Shown piece after piece: positions 18,503 to 28,025 of a stretch of DNA of 64,000 nucleotides. The notes below the pieces were generated by a model that worked only from the letters and a program-made list of their open reading frames with translations, was not told the origin of the DNA and made no database searches. The stretch is from contig JAQYTJ010000055.1 in the NCBI GenBank assembly GCA_028724885.1, forward strand, positions 43,957 through 107,956, read 5' to 3'. Position numbers and translations under genes: made by a program. This DNA comes from Bacteroidales bacterium (GTDB lineage: Bacteria; Bacteroidota; Bacteroidia; Bacteroidales; UBA932). The first letter of the stretch is position 1. The number at the start of each line of letters is the position of its first letter.

Positions 18503-19554
18503 ATCTTGGATAGTTCTGAATATAATATATTCAAATGGCTTTCAACATTTTTAGGCAGGTATGGCTGGACGATTTCAATCGAGCGCCGGCCCATGTCGTA
18601 CCGGCAGGCTTTGTCTTCAGCAAGCTTAAGGATGGCATTGGACAGGGCCTCGGTATCACCAGGCGCTATCAGAATACCATTCTCATTCTGGCGCACGATC
18701 TCAGGGATGCCGCCGACAGGGGTCGAGATTATAGCCATCCCGTATGTCATTGCTTCCAGGATAGAGATAGGAAGGCCTTCTGCATAGGAAGGCAAAATGT
18801 AAATGTTAGCCATGGACATCAAAGAGGCTTTTCTCTCGCCTGCCACCCAGCCATCGTAGAAAACAATGTCGCCGAGGCCATTTTCAGCGATGATATTCAT
18901 CAATCTGTTTTCCTCACCCTTGCCACCGATGTGAAGGAAAAATTTTCCGCGAAGCTCTTCTTTGTGCGAAGCTATTGCGGCGACAAGGTCGAATATTCCT
19001 TTAGGCTCATTAATGTTTCCCAGGAATATGCCTACGGCGCTTTCTGCCTTTTCTGTCAATTTCATGGGCTCTTCCACTATGTTCGGCAGCACTGTAACCT
19101 TCTTCGGGCTGAAAGTCCTTTCGAAATATTCCTTCCAAGAAGAAGAAAGAGCGGCGATGACATCGGCTCTCCTTATTATTCTGCTAACTGCTTTTTGGTG
19201 GACTTTGGCGAATTGCTCGAACCCTCCTCCATGAATGTGTAGGATGACCTTCTTCCCGAATGCCTTCCCTGTACAAACGAATAAGCTTTTGCGCCAGAAA
19301 CTATTGTTTGAGCAGCAATGAATATGTATGATTCTTACTCCGCCGAACATGCAGAGATAGCTGAATTTCAGCCATGACCACCCAAGCAGCAAGAGCTGAG
19401 AAAGGGGATTCGAGCCTTGCCGATAGGTTTTTACGAAACGGAAAGGGGATATTATCCTGGAATACGAGTCAAGGACTTTGGCAATACCACCCTTAGGCGG
19501 GTCGTATTCCGGCCCGACTGTAAGCACTTTCTTAGATATTCCCCTATCAATCAT
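18499..19554 (-). CDS. Glycosyltransferase family 4 (GT4)
   Basis: A 351-residue retaining glycosyltransferase. The N-terminal PPKGGIAKV loop and the C-terminal EGLPISILEAMTYGMAIIST with the EX7E motif and GGIPEIV are diagnostic of GT4. It probably acts in the cytoplasm on a lipid-linked glycan. It is the first gene of a two-gene minus-strand unit with the ATP-grasp gene and runs toward the capEFG group. Donor sugar unknown. Confidence 0.9.
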   Translation of the reverse strand: MIDRGISKKVLTVGPEYDPPKGGIAKVLDSYSRIISPFRFVKTYRQGSNPLSQLLLLGWSWLKFSYLCMFGGVRIIHIHCCSNNSFWRKSLFVCTGKAFGKKVILHIHGGGFEQFAKVHQKAVSRIIRRADVIAALSSSWKEYFERTFSPKKVTVLPNIVEEPMKLTEKAESAVGIFLGNINEPKGIFDLVAAIASHKEELRGKFFLHIGGKGEENRLMNIIAENGLGDIVFYDGWVAGERKASLMSMANIYILPSYAEGLPISILEAMTYGMAIISTPVGGIPEIVRQNENGILIAPGDTEALSNAILKLAEDKACRYDMGRRSIEIVQPYLPKNVESHLNILYSELSKI

Positions 19555-19570
19555 ATTCGGCTTAGTTTGT

Positions 19571-19578
19571 CAAATATA
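19571..19578 (-). promoter_or_regulatory. Candidate -7 box for the GT4/ATP-grasp pair
   Basis: The minus strand reads TATATTTG, matching TAnnTTTG, 16 nt upstream of the GT4 ATG. No TTG at the -33 spacing and a very short leader, so low confidence. Confidence 0.28.
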
Positions 19579-19741
19579 ATGCTTTTCGAGCGATAATTAG
19601 TTGTTTGTGGATGGGCTTTGATTGCATTGGACTGTCCGTCCATTATTTCGTGCTGGTCACTCTTTGTCCTTTGTTGCATTCACCATTGGACATTGACATC
19701 TCTTGGATAAGATTTAGGCGTATGTTAGAATTGGGAAAATA

Positions 19742-19767
19742 ATATCCTGTTGAATGAGACAGGATAT
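19742..19767. terminator. 9-bp perfect hairpin (ATATCCTGT/ACAGGATAT)
   Basis: Arms at 19742-19750 and 19759-19767 pair perfectly around an 8-nt loop, followed by a T-rich stretch. No gene ends nearby on the plus strand, so its role is unclear; it may terminate stray transcription. Confidence 0.3.
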
Positions 19768-20360
19768 GGTTTTGGTTGATGTGTGGAAATGAAGCTGCCT
19801 GCCTTCTTGCAATGACGCTGTCATGCCAGGCATAGGCGGTTCTTTAAATGTTTTAGGCATATAATAGCTTTATTTCCAAATTATTAATATATTTCCCATT
19901 GAGACTGATGCAATGAAAATGAGTCTTGAAACTTATACATTTGAACAAGCCGATGAAGAAGTCTTATTGCTATATAGACCTGCAGCAGCCGATTTCCATT
20001 GAGGAAATTCCTTATGCAATTGACCTTCTGGCTCTTTTTGCGTATGCCAAGGATTCAATTTCTCAGAAAAGGAAAAGCAACGCTTCCTAATTCGTAACTC
20101 GCAATATCGGGCATATTGGGATTTGAACCCATATTTGGCAGATTCCGTCAACTTATTTGCTTTGTCTTTGAGATACCATGATACTAATCCCGTTGACAAT
20201 GACCTTGCGCACCAGAGATGTCGAATGAGTAGCAAATGCTTCTAAAGTGCATGCTATGCCAAAAGTTAATAGGACTAATAAAAGAAAGAGCCGACCTGGC
20301 TTGGCCGACCCTTGTGCTTTATATCATAGTTTGCGTACTCCTACTATTATTATATATGTA

Positions 20361-20431
20361 GTGCCGTATACGAGACCCGTAAGTACGGTGCAAGGAGAGG
20401 TGCTGGGGAGAAATCCCCACATCCACTCTAT
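20361..20431 (+). ncRNA. Group II intron 3' end: domains V and VI, orphan
   Basis: Positions 20361-20391 fold as domain V: outer stem CCGTA/TACGG, inner stem closing on a short loop, in the order expected for bacterial introns. Positions 20392-20431 fold as domain VI: GAGAGG pairs with the CC-CTC side, and GGGGA-GAAA-TCCCC forms a tetraloop tip. An unpaired A at about 20425 lies 7 nt before the inferred 3' splice site after CTCTAT, matching branch-point placement. No reverse transcriptase gene is present upstream, so this is a truncated or ORF-less intron. Judged from structure by eye; a covariance-model search would settle it. Confidence 0.68.
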
Positions 20432-20452
20432 TGTTCGTGTAAAACAAATGAT

Positions 20453-22102
20453 CTACTGGCCCCTGAAAGGATTCTGATCATTCTCGGTTACTGCCTTGTT
20501 GGTCGTAATCTCGAGCTGGGGGATTTGGCATATGAAACGGTAGTCGTTGCTCTTTAGAGTTCCCATGGGAACTGCATCAGATCCATTGTAGCCGTCTAGT
20601 TCTGTCATGCCCCAAGAGAAGTGTCCCGCAGGATTTGAAGCAGTAGCCTCATAGCGGACAAGATCCTTTTGGAGACGTAGCAGGTCGTATGATCCGGTCA
20701 AGCCTTCTCCCAGCAGTTCTTTGCGGCGTTCTACATATATGGCCTCAAGAAGATCATCCTTTACCGATGTGGTCGAGAGTTTGGCGTTGCGTGCCTGCTG
20801 AAGAGTATTGAGCAGACCGAGCGCCTCGGAAGTTTTCCCAAGGTTTGCCTGAGCCTCAGCCATGATAAGAAGCATTTCAGAGCCTCTCATCAAAGGAACA
20901 TCAATGTCATAGCTGTGGTTTGAGTTCGTATGTCCCTCGTAAGTGCCGTCTCCATAGGAACGAAGCTTGTTGTACGCCCATTTAGAGCGGATCTGAACGT
21001 CCCCGTTCGCAGTACGGTGCCAGAACATTACGTTATGCTCGTCTGTGTCAGTGACACCTTCTGTCTTGTCACAACGAGTTCCGCGGTAGTCTGTGTCATC
21101 GAACAAGTCAACATAAGTCTGGTCAACGAAGATGCAGAGAAAATGATAGAGAGGACCAGTGGTCATTCCCTCGCCGTAGCTTGGGTCGAAGTTCCACCAG
21201 TTATTAAACACAGTGTTGCTTCCTACGTTGGAGGTGTTAGTATATTTGCAGCCCCATACAAGTTCTGCGCAACCATTGCCCATAAGCTTGTCCATGCCGC
21301 TGCACCATTGCTCCTTGCTCATTAGGGTGCTGTATTTTTTATACACTTTGTTTGCCTCAGAATAGGCTCCTTCCCAATTGCCCATAACCTGATATACCCT
21401 GGCAAGCATGCCGGCAGCGACTGAAGCGTCAACCTGCCATTTTTCGGAACGGTTGAAGCTGGCGAGATCGGTCTCGGCTTCTGTCAGGTCTTTTACTACT
21501 TGGTCGTAGCATTCCTCGACGGTGGAGAAACCCTTGTTCTCATTGTCATCAGGAGATAGCCGGAGAATTACGCCTCTCTTGTTCCGTGCGATGGCATAGG
21601 TCTGCTGGTAGTTCAGTAGGAGATGGAAGTAGCAGAACGCTCGGATTGCGAGAGCCTGCCCTCTGAGTGCTGCCTTGTCGGACTCCGATCCGCTTGCGTT
21701 GCCGACATTGGCGATGATGATGTTGGCTTCGTTAATGGCTTTGTACATTGTTTCCCAAATGTAATGCGCATCGCCCGTGGACATGGTTCTGGAAGACGAA
21801 AATTCATAGATTGGCTCTGGAGAAGAGCCGTAATTCTTGTTAACGACGCAGTCCGAACCCATAAGGTCGTAGAGCATCAAGAATCCGGAAATTCCTTGAT
21901 AACTGGCACCAGGCTGTTCCTGTGGGTCACCTATGAGGAACGCTCTGTAGGTTGAGGTAAGAATTTGGTTCAGACCGGCGGTGCTTCCTGTGAAGGTGCC
22001 AGCCTCTACTTTGGTGGCATCATTAGTCGTAAGTTGCTCTTTGCATCCGAGAAGGGAAGCACCGAGAACTGTTATTATTATTGCATAAAATATTTTTTTC
22101 AT
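20453..22102 (-). CDS. SusD/RagB-family nutrient-binding lipoprotein
   Basis: A 549-residue surface lipoprotein. The signal peptide ends in the lipobox LLGC with Cys20. The helical TPR-like SusD scaffold is visible in the middle (QALAIRAFCYFHLLLNY and GMLARVYQVMGNWEGAY), and the C-terminal VERRKELLGEGLTGSYDLLR is the family signature. SusD proteins cap a SusC channel and capture glycans or peptides. It lies 18 bp downstream of its SusC partner. No glycoside hydrolase, peptidase or sensor gene is adjacent, so the ligand is unknown. Confidence 0.93.
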   Translation of the reverse strand: MKKIFYAIIITVLGASLLGCKEQLTTNDATKVEAGTFTGSTAGLNQILTSTYRAFLIGDPQEQPGASYQGISGFLMLYDLMGSDCVVNKNYGSSPEPIYEFSSSRTMSTGDAHYIWETMYKAINEANIIIANVGNASGSESDKAALRGQALAIRAFCYFHLLLNYQQTYAIARNKRGVILRLSPDDNENKGFSTVEECYDQVVKDLTEAETDLASFNRSEKWQVDASVAAGMLARVYQVMGNWEGAYSEANKVYKKYSTLMSKEQWCSGMDKLMGNGCAELVWGCKYTNTSNVGSNTVFNNWWNFDPSYGEGMTTGPLYHFLCIFVDQTYVDLFDDTDYRGTRCDKTEGVTDTDEHNVMFWHRTANGDVQIRSKWAYNKLRSYGDGTYEGHTNSNHSYDIDVPLMRGSEMLLIMAEAQANLGKTSEALGLLNTLQQARNAKLSTTSVKDDLLEAIYVERRKELLGEGLTGSYDLLRLQKDLVRYEATASNPAGHFSWGMTELDGYNGSDAVPMGTLKSNDYRFICQIPQLEITTNKAVTENDQNPFRGQ

Positions 22103-22120
22103 CTCTGTATTCGGATTTGA

Positions 22121-25100
22121 TTAGAAATTAATCTGTATGCCACCCATATAAACACGTCTTGCGCTCTGGTTGCCGTTATCGGTGTCGGTATTGCCGTTGT
22201 AGTTATTGCCGAGGATGCCAGTTTCAGGGTCTGTGTGCATGGATGCCATATTGCCGAAAGTAAGAGCATTGTCAACGCTTAAATAAAGACGAAGGTTCGA
22301 GATGTTGACCTTGCTGAGAATACTTCTTGGAATAGTGTATCCGAGAGTGACATTCCTCAAGCGCACGAAGTCATTATTGAATATAAAAAAGTCTGACCCC
22401 CTGCGGTTGTCCTCTGCTTTCTCATAACTCCAGCGTGGATATTTCTTGATATCGCCAGGTTTTTCCCAGACTTTGCCTGCGATGACATCCTGCATAAGGC
22501 CAACGCCAGTACGGAGGGTGCCTGACTCTAAAAACATATAGTTGTATATCTTGGATCCGAATGAACCATACCACATGAATGAAAAGTCGAAGTCTTTAAA
22601 CTTGAAACTGTTGGTAATTGACCCGAAAGCCTTTGGAATTGCAGTTCCGCACCATTGGTAGTCTTCCGAAGAAACATCGGAATAGTTCGTTGTAGTCTTC
22701 CATCCGCCATTCCCATCGCGAATGTAGTATTTGAGGAGACCGGTCTTCTGATCGACGCCGGCATTCTTTACGTTGTAGAATTCGTAAAGGGAGTGACCCT
22801 CTTCTAGACGATAGCTAATGCCACGGTTTGAATAGGTATACGCTCCACCAGGAAGGTATGTGACCTCGTTGTGCAGAGTTGAGAAATTGGCATCTATGTT
22901 CCAAGTGAAGTCTTTTTTCTGGATAGGAATTGCGTTTATAGTGATTTCTATTCCTCTGTTTACAATGTCTCCGAGGTTGGTATTGTAACCGGTCGCGCTA
23001 CCCACCTGTGCAGAAGGAGGAAGCTGGAGGTAATATAGAAGGTCTTTTGATCCTCTGCTATAGTACTCAACTGTTCCGCCGAGACGATAGTTCAGAATGC
23101 TGAAATCTGCGGCTACGTTGAACTGATGGTTTTTCTCCCACTTTAGATTAGGGGTCGCTAATGTAGATGGCTTGTAACCCGCAGATCCGTACAGGTTATC
23201 GGGTTCGTAGTATTCCTGATATGCATACCATATCTCGCTTCCTGCAGCACCGTTGCTAGTGCTTCTTGAGTAAAGCTTGTCGTTGCCGGAAGTCCCATAG
23301 CTTGCGCGGAAGACGAGCATATTCAGCCAGCTTGAATTCTTGAGGAATTCTTCGCTGCTTGCTCTCCATGAAGCTCCGACTGACCAGAAGTTGCCCCAGC
23401 GGCTTTCCTTCGAAAATCTAGAAGATCCGTCCCGACGTATTGAAGCTGAAAGATAGTATTTGTTAGCGATGTCGTAGTCGGCCTTTCCTAAGAAAGAAAG
23501 CAGCGAGTATCTGATACGGTTAGAGTCTGCCGACCAGTTTGTCGTCGTCGAGGCGAGCTCGAACTGGCCTATTGACATGATGCCTTCGCCATGAGCATAG
23601 CCATAATTGAGGGAGTAGTCATAATACTCGTGACCAGCCATGAGGTTGATGTGGTGCTCCCCGAATTTTTTGTCCCATGTGAGGATGTTGTTCCAGGTTG
23701 AAGACAGCACCTTGTTGTTGGTGCGGCTGGCTGAACCTCCAGTAGTCCTTACTGTTATGCCATACGGAGCAATCTGATCCTCGCCGTGGACGGCCGAATC
23801 ATAACCGTAGTTTGTGGCAATATTGTTGTCCAGGCTGATTGATGAACGGAAATTCAAATCGAAAGGAAGCTTGAAGTTTGCGAAATATTTTGCTGAGATC
23901 GTGGAGTACTCGTTGCTACTGAAACTTTCATCGTTATCATTGTCCCAGTAACTACCCTTTCCGATAGGGCAAATTCCGAAGTAGTTGGCGTTCATCGTGG
24001 CATAGTCGTACATCTTGTCGCCGGTCTTTTCAGAGTAGACCCAGTCTGTGTTGTCTGAGTTTCGCAGGTAAGGAGAGGTGAGGGATGTGTGGAAACCAAG
24101 TGCGCGGTTGTATCCTCTGGAGTTCTGACGAGCATAGCTATATGCAAGGCTGCCGCCCATGGACAGCCATTTGTTGATTTCAGTCTCGACGTTCGTACGG
24201 AAGGAATATCTCTTGTAGAAGTCATCATTCGAGTAACCTTTGTCGTTTAGGTAACCAAGAGAGGCGTAATACGAGGTTTTGCCGTCCGGCGTGCTGCCAC
24301 TTACGTCCAGGCCATAGTCCTGACGAAGTTTGTGTGAAAAAATTACGTTATTCCACTCCCAATCGTTCTTGTCCCATATCATCTCAAGGTCAGGATTAGC
24401 CCAGCAGTTACCCTTGCCATCGTGAAGAACATAATTTGAAGTGCTACCTGGCCACTTGAAAGGAGTCACATAAACTGTCTCGCCTGCAGAATTGACAGCA
24501 GGGTTAACGCTGATCGTGACGGCATTGGCGGAGGCGTAGTCCCCAGCTTCCTGGCTGCTCTTGCCGTGTAGATATACCTGGTCATTGTAGAGCGCTCTCC
24601 AGTTGTTGGTAAGCTGTTCGTAGGGGTTGGCCTTGGTCATGTAAGGAACGGCAAGGTCTGAAGTGCCCCATGCACTACGGAAGTGAACCGTCGTTTTGCC
24701 TGTCTTGCCCTTTTTTGTGGTAATCACGATTACGCCGTTTGCTGCACGTGAACCATAAAGGGAAGATGCCGCTGCATCCTTCAGGACCGTCATTGACTCG
24801 ATGTCTGAAGGATTGATTGATGTGAGCGTTCCATCGTAAGGCATTCCATCTACTATGTAAAGTGGCGTTGTCTTTCCAGACATCGATGATATACCACGAA
24901 TCTGGATACGAGAGTCGGATCCGGGAGTGCCTTCATTGTTGACGACCTGGACGCCGGCTGACATACCCTGCAATGTTTCAGCGAAACCAGAACCTGAGAT
25001 TTTCTCAATCTGATCAGACTTTACGACCGAAGCAGATCCCGTGAAGGAACTTTTCTTAGTCGTGCCGTAGGCCACGAAAATTACCTCGTCAAGGGACTCA

Positions 25101-25402
25101 TTTCCTTCTTCCAGAACTATGTTCATTCTTGGAGATGCCGTTACTTCATGTGTCTTGTAACCAATGCAGGAAATCTCAAGAATAGCACCTTCCGCAACAT
25201 TGTGAAGGGTGAATATACCGTCCGTGTCTGTGATAGTACCATTTTGGGTCCCCTTCACCATGACGCCGGCACCTATGACTCCTTGGCCTGAAGCATCTTT
25301 GACGGTACCCGTGGTAGTCTTGTATGTCTGAGCTGAGAGGCTCAAGGACATACAAATCACGTAAAGCATTGAGAATGCTTTGAAAAAGTGATTAACTTTC
25401 AT
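22121..25402 (-). CDS. SusC/RagA-family TonB-linked outer-membrane transporter
   Basis: A 1093-residue protein with a signal peptide (about 1-24), an N-terminal CarboxypepD_reg-like domain (about 28-105) and the SusC hallmark VAYGTTKKSSFTGSAS (about 110-125). A plug domain follows with PLYIVDGMPYDG and LKDAAASSLYGSRAANGVI, then a long beta barrel ending in Phe. It imports large nutrients with TonB energy. First gene of the SusCD pair on the minus strand; no ECF sigma/anti-sigma pair is next to it. Confidence 0.95.
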   Translation of the reverse strand: MKVNHFFKAFSMLYVICMSLSLSAQTYKTTTGTVKDASGQGVIGAGVMVKGTQNGTITDTDGIFTLHNVAEGAILEISCIGYKTHEVTASPRMNIVLEEGNESLDEVIFVAYGTTKKSSFTGSASVVKSDQIEKISGSGFAETLQGMSAGVQVVNNEGTPGSDSRIQIRGISSMSGKTTPLYIVDGMPYDGTLTSINPSDIESMTVLKDAAASSLYGSRAANGVIVITTKKGKTGKTTVHFRSAWGTSDLAVPYMTKANPYEQLTNNWRALYNDQVYLHGKSSQEAGDYASANAVTISVNPAVNSAGETVYVTPFKWPGSTSNYVLHDGKGNCWANPDLEMIWDKNDWEWNNVIFSHKLRQDYGLDVSGSTPDGKTSYYASLGYLNDKGYSNDDFYKRYSFRTNVETEINKWLSMGGSLAYSYARQNSRGYNRALGFHTSLTSPYLRNSDNTDWVYSEKTGDKMYDYATMNANYFGICPIGKGSYWDNDNDESFSSNEYSTISAKYFANFKLPFDLNFRSSISLDNNIATNYGYDSAVHGEDQIAPYGITVRTTGGSASRTNNKVLSSTWNNILTWDKKFGEHHINLMAGHEYYDYSLNYGYAHGEGIMSIGQFELASTTTNWSADSNRIRYSLLSFLGKADYDIANKYYLSASIRRDGSSRFSKESRWGNFWSVGASWRASSEEFLKNSSWLNMLVFRASYGTSGNDKLYSRSTSNGAAGSEIWYAYQEYYEPDNLYGSAGYKPSTLATPNLKWEKNHQFNVAADFSILNYRLGGTVEYYSRGSKDLLYYLQLPPSAQVGSATGYNTNLGDIVNRGIEITINAIPIQKKDFTWNIDANFSTLHNEVTYLPGGAYTYSNRGISYRLEEGHSLYEFYNVKNAGVDQKTGLLKYYIRDGNGGWKTTTNYSDVSSEDYQWCGTAIPKAFGSITNSFKFKDFDFSFMWYGSFGSKIYNYMFLESGTLRTGVGLMQDVIAGKVWEKPGDIKKYPRWSYEKAEDNRRGSDFFIFNNDFVRLRNVTLGYTIPRSILSKVNISNLRLYLSVDNALTFGNMASMHTDPETGILGNNYNGNTDTDNGNQSARRVYMGGIQINF

Positions 25403-25477
25403 CTGTAAAAAAGTATTGAAAATAAAATGTGTGGTTTTTACTCACATTAAGTATATACATAACCAACTAACCTATAA

Positions 25478-25485
25478 CAAATATA
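25478..25485 (-). promoter_or_regulatory. Candidate -7 box for the susC-susD pair
   Basis: The minus strand reads TATATTTG, 75 nt upstream of the susC ATG, in an AT-rich leader. The -33 TTG is not evident. Confidence 0.35.
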
Positions 25486-25653
25486 AGCATTAATCTGTAA
25501 TTCTAAAGTTTTGAATTTTGTTATGAATAGTATCGTAAATATTAATAAACGTAGTAAAATAATAAGAATTTGCGCGGAAATTTTAATGATTTTAATAAAA
25601 AGATAAAAGATTAAAACTAAAAATAATTTCACTCACTATCGAAGCTGATAGTA

Positions 25654-25695
25654 AAAATTTCCTGTATCTGGATAAATCCAGGTACAGGAAATTTT
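25654..25695. terminator. Strong 19-bp stem-loop terminator
   Basis: The arm AAAATTTCCTGTATCTGGA (25654-25672) pairs with the arm at 25677-25695 with only G-T mismatches and a 4-nt loop. The flanking A and T runs make it a bidirectional-type terminator. On the minus strand it closes the five-gene operon that begins at 30755. Confidence 0.75.
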
Positions 25696-25723
25696 GATGA
25701 ATAAGTTTATGGGTATTAATTAA

Positions 25724-28024
25724 TTAGTTGCCGAGGGTGCGACCTGCGCCGCCTGTGCCTGTCCCAGCACCTCCGGCCTGGCTTTTAGCCCCATTCTGGA
25801 CTCCGCCGACGATGTCGTCGTTCACGATGGACTTGGATACCTTTTTGACGCTTGTGCGCAGATTACCGAATCTGTAGCTGACCCTGAGGCCGACCTGCCT
25901 AATCCTGACATCAATTTTGGTTTTTCCAGTGTAGTCGCCATTGACCGTCTTCATTGTGAGATTGTTGTGATCCCAATTGAACGGATTCACTGCTGCAATG
26001 CTAACGGTGAGCCTGTCCTCTTTCAGGAATGACCTCTGCAAAGAGGCGGTGTAGTAGTAGTAATTCGGTCCGTAGCCGTAAACGCTGGCGAGAGAACGTC
26101 CGAACGACCCGCCTCCGCCGACGTTGAGGATGAGTTTCCACGGAAGATTCTGCTGCACGAATGCCATTGCGGTTCCTGACCAGCCATCGAGCTCAAGGCC
26201 AAGGTTGTTGTTCCTCATCTTGTTGTTTTCCACATGACCGTTGACCATAATGGATGTGCCAGCAAAAGGAGTGTAGCGGAGGAAGCCGTCAGCCCCGTAG
26301 CGGCGATTCTTCAGTACGTCGTCGTAGGTGGAGACTGTCTTCTCGTCCCGAACGAAGCTGATCTCGGAGATCTGGTCGTTGGAGAAGTTCACGAAAGGCG
26401 ACAGAGTCAGCATCATTTTCTGACTCATCTTCATGAATTCCAGGGTGAAGGAATGATTCATGGCGCTGTTCAGGGCTGGATTTCCGTAGTTCAACGATGA
26501 TGGCGTCTCGACCCTCGCAGGGTTCAGGTAGCTGATTCCCGGACGGTTTATGGACGACGAATATCCGACCTTGAGAGTCGTCATAGGGGAGAATGAATAT
26601 CTTACGCTGACACTTGGCACCCAGTCGTGGAGATTTTTATGGAAGCTGGAAGCCGAGCCGTCTGGATAACTTGCGCGCAGGTAACTATATTCATACCTGA
26701 TGCCTGCCTGCGCAGACCATTTCCCGCTGTTGAACATCCATTCTGTGTAGGCAGCTGCCACCTGGGTGTTGTGATTGAAGCGGCTATGAACATCCTTCGT
26801 CGTGGCTGCGTTGGCATATTCAATGTCAGTCCTGCTTCTGTTGTCTCTGCCTATGTATTTCCCGCCCAATTCCATCGTGAATTTTTGGCTAAGAGGGCGG
26901 ATGTAGTCAATCTGGCCCGTGTGTTCATCCCTTGTCTCTTTGCTGTGGTTCAGAAAGCCAGAGTAGTCGAATGTTGCCGTTTTGATATTATTGAAATCGT
27001 TGTTTGTTTTCGATTTATTGCCGTTCCCTGCGTACATGTAGGAAATAGTGAGAGATTCCCCTGGTTTGTTCGTCTGCATCTGATAGTCCACCCTGCCGTG
27101 CGCATCATAATATTTCGGATTCTTTGGATTCCATGCTCTGGCATAATATTCATAAATAGAGTCTCCGTTCCTCGCAGTCATCGTGTTGCTTGAATATGAA
27201 TCCTGCTTCAGTCCGAAACTGGAGCCTCCGAAGGAGAAAGTCAGAAGGTTTTTAGGATTTATTTCATAGCTTGCGCTGAATTCGCCGAAATGCATGTTGA
27301 TTGGGCTTTTCTGCCTCATGTAAGTGCTTTGGGTTGCGCCAGAAGATTTGAAATAATTATTCGTCTGGATTAGCATGTTACGGCTCTCTTTGCTCATGTG
27401 GGCGTAACTGTAGTTCACAGAGAAGGTGAATTTCCCTTTTTGCGCCGTTATGTAGGCGGATTCGCTGTGAATGCCTTGGAATGGGTCCACGGCTCCGGAA
27501 AGGGTTCCGGTGACTCCGCTCATGCCAGCGTTGTTCTTCATCACGATGTTCAGAATGTAATTCGTTCCCTCTGCGTCCTCGCGGGCACCTGGGTCGGTGA
27601 TGACCTCTATGCTCTTTATCATGCCTGCCGGCATGGATTTCAGCACCTGGCTGACGTTCTGGCCGGAAAGCGATGGGTCTGGATGGCCGTTGTGGTAGAT
27701 TTTGTAGTTGGACGAACCTCTCACCAGTACATTGTCCTGTCCGTCAACGCTCACCATCGGCACTTTGCGCAGCATGTCCAGAGTGCTTATGCTCTTGGCC
27801 TGTTCGTCGTTCTGAACATCGTAGGAAAGGCGGTCCACGCCAATCTTGATGAGCTTGCGTTGAGCAACTACGGTCGTTCCCTTCAATATTTCGCTCCACC
27901 CCGTAGTGTCAATCTGAGCCGTGTCTGCGGCCGCCTTCAGCGTGTCTTTCTTCGCCTGAGGATTCTGGGCGAGCAATGAAATGCCAATCAGCATCGTCAA
28001 TGCTAGTATCGTAATCTTTCTCAT
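25724..28024 (-). CDS. Outer-membrane beta-barrel protein (TonB-receptor-like, PF14905 type)
   Basis: From the ATG at 28024 the protein has 766 residues: signal peptide (MRKITILALTMLIGISLLAQ), a plug-like domain with LSYDVQNDEQAKSISTLDML and IYHNGHPDPSLSGQNVSQVL, then a long barrel. This pattern fits the outer-membrane beta-barrel protein family rather than a classic TonB receptor, since no carboxypeptidase-like domain is present. The start at 28024 is preferred over 28045 because it follows the GIN-domain stop codon by 1 nt. The C-terminus has a Gly/Gln-rich tail (GTGTGGAGRTLGN). Function unknown; last gene of the operon. Confidence 0.82.
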   Translation of the reverse strand: MRKITILALTMLIGISLLAQNPQAKKDTLKAAADTAQIDTTGWSEILKGTTVVAQRKLIKIGVDRLSYDVQNDEQAKSISTLDMLRKVPMVSVDGQDNVLVRGSSNYKIYHNGHPDPSLSGQNVSQVLKSMPAGMIKSIEVITDPGAREDAEGTNYILNIVMKNNAGMSGVTGTLSGAVDPFQGIHSESAYITAQKGKFTFSVNYSYAHMSKESRNMLIQTNNYFKSSGATQSTYMRQKSPINMHFGEFSASYEINPKNLLTFSFGGSSFGLKQDSYSSNTMTARNGDSIYEYYARAWNPKNPKYYDAHGRVDYQMQTNKPGESLTISYMYAGNGNKSKTNNDFNNIKTATFDYSGFLNHSKETRDEHTGQIDYIRPLSQKFTMELGGKYIGRDNRSRTDIEYANAATTKDVHSRFNHNTQVAAAYTEWMFNSGKWSAQAGIRYEYSYLRASYPDGSASSFHKNLHDWVPSVSVRYSFSPMTTLKVGYSSSINRPGISYLNPARVETPSSLNYGNPALNSAMNHSFTLEFMKMSQKMMLTLSPFVNFSNDQISEISFVRDEKTVSTYDDVLKNRRYGADGFLRYTPFAGTSIMVNGHVENNKMRNNNLGLELDGWSGTAMAFVQQNLPWKLILNVGGGGSFGRSLASVYGYGPNYYYYTASLQRSFLKEDRLTVSIAAVNPFNWDHNNLTMKTVNGDYTGKTKIDVRIRQVGLRVSYRFGNLRTSVKKVSKSIVNDDIVGGVQNGAKSQAGGAGTGTGGAGRTLGN

Positions 28025-28025
28025 G

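Larger units (their letters stand above)
19555..20360. other. Long stretch without an intact gene; short protein-like frames
   Basis: No full gene is visible on either strand. A 45-codon plus-strand frame (19952-20089) reads MKKSYCYIDLQQPISIEEIP onward and looks protein-like. Another plus frame from about 20040 to 20244 contains FSEKEKQRFLIRNSQYRAYW and also looks coding but lacks a start. They may be pieces of one decayed gene broken by a frameshift. Because the segment ends at a group II intron domain V, part of it may be degenerate intron body. I cannot assign a product. Confidence 0.35.

Noticed and set aside
18535..19242. 235-codon frame on the plus strand
   Set aside because: It is antisense to a clear GT4 gene with intact motifs and shows no recognisable protein pattern.
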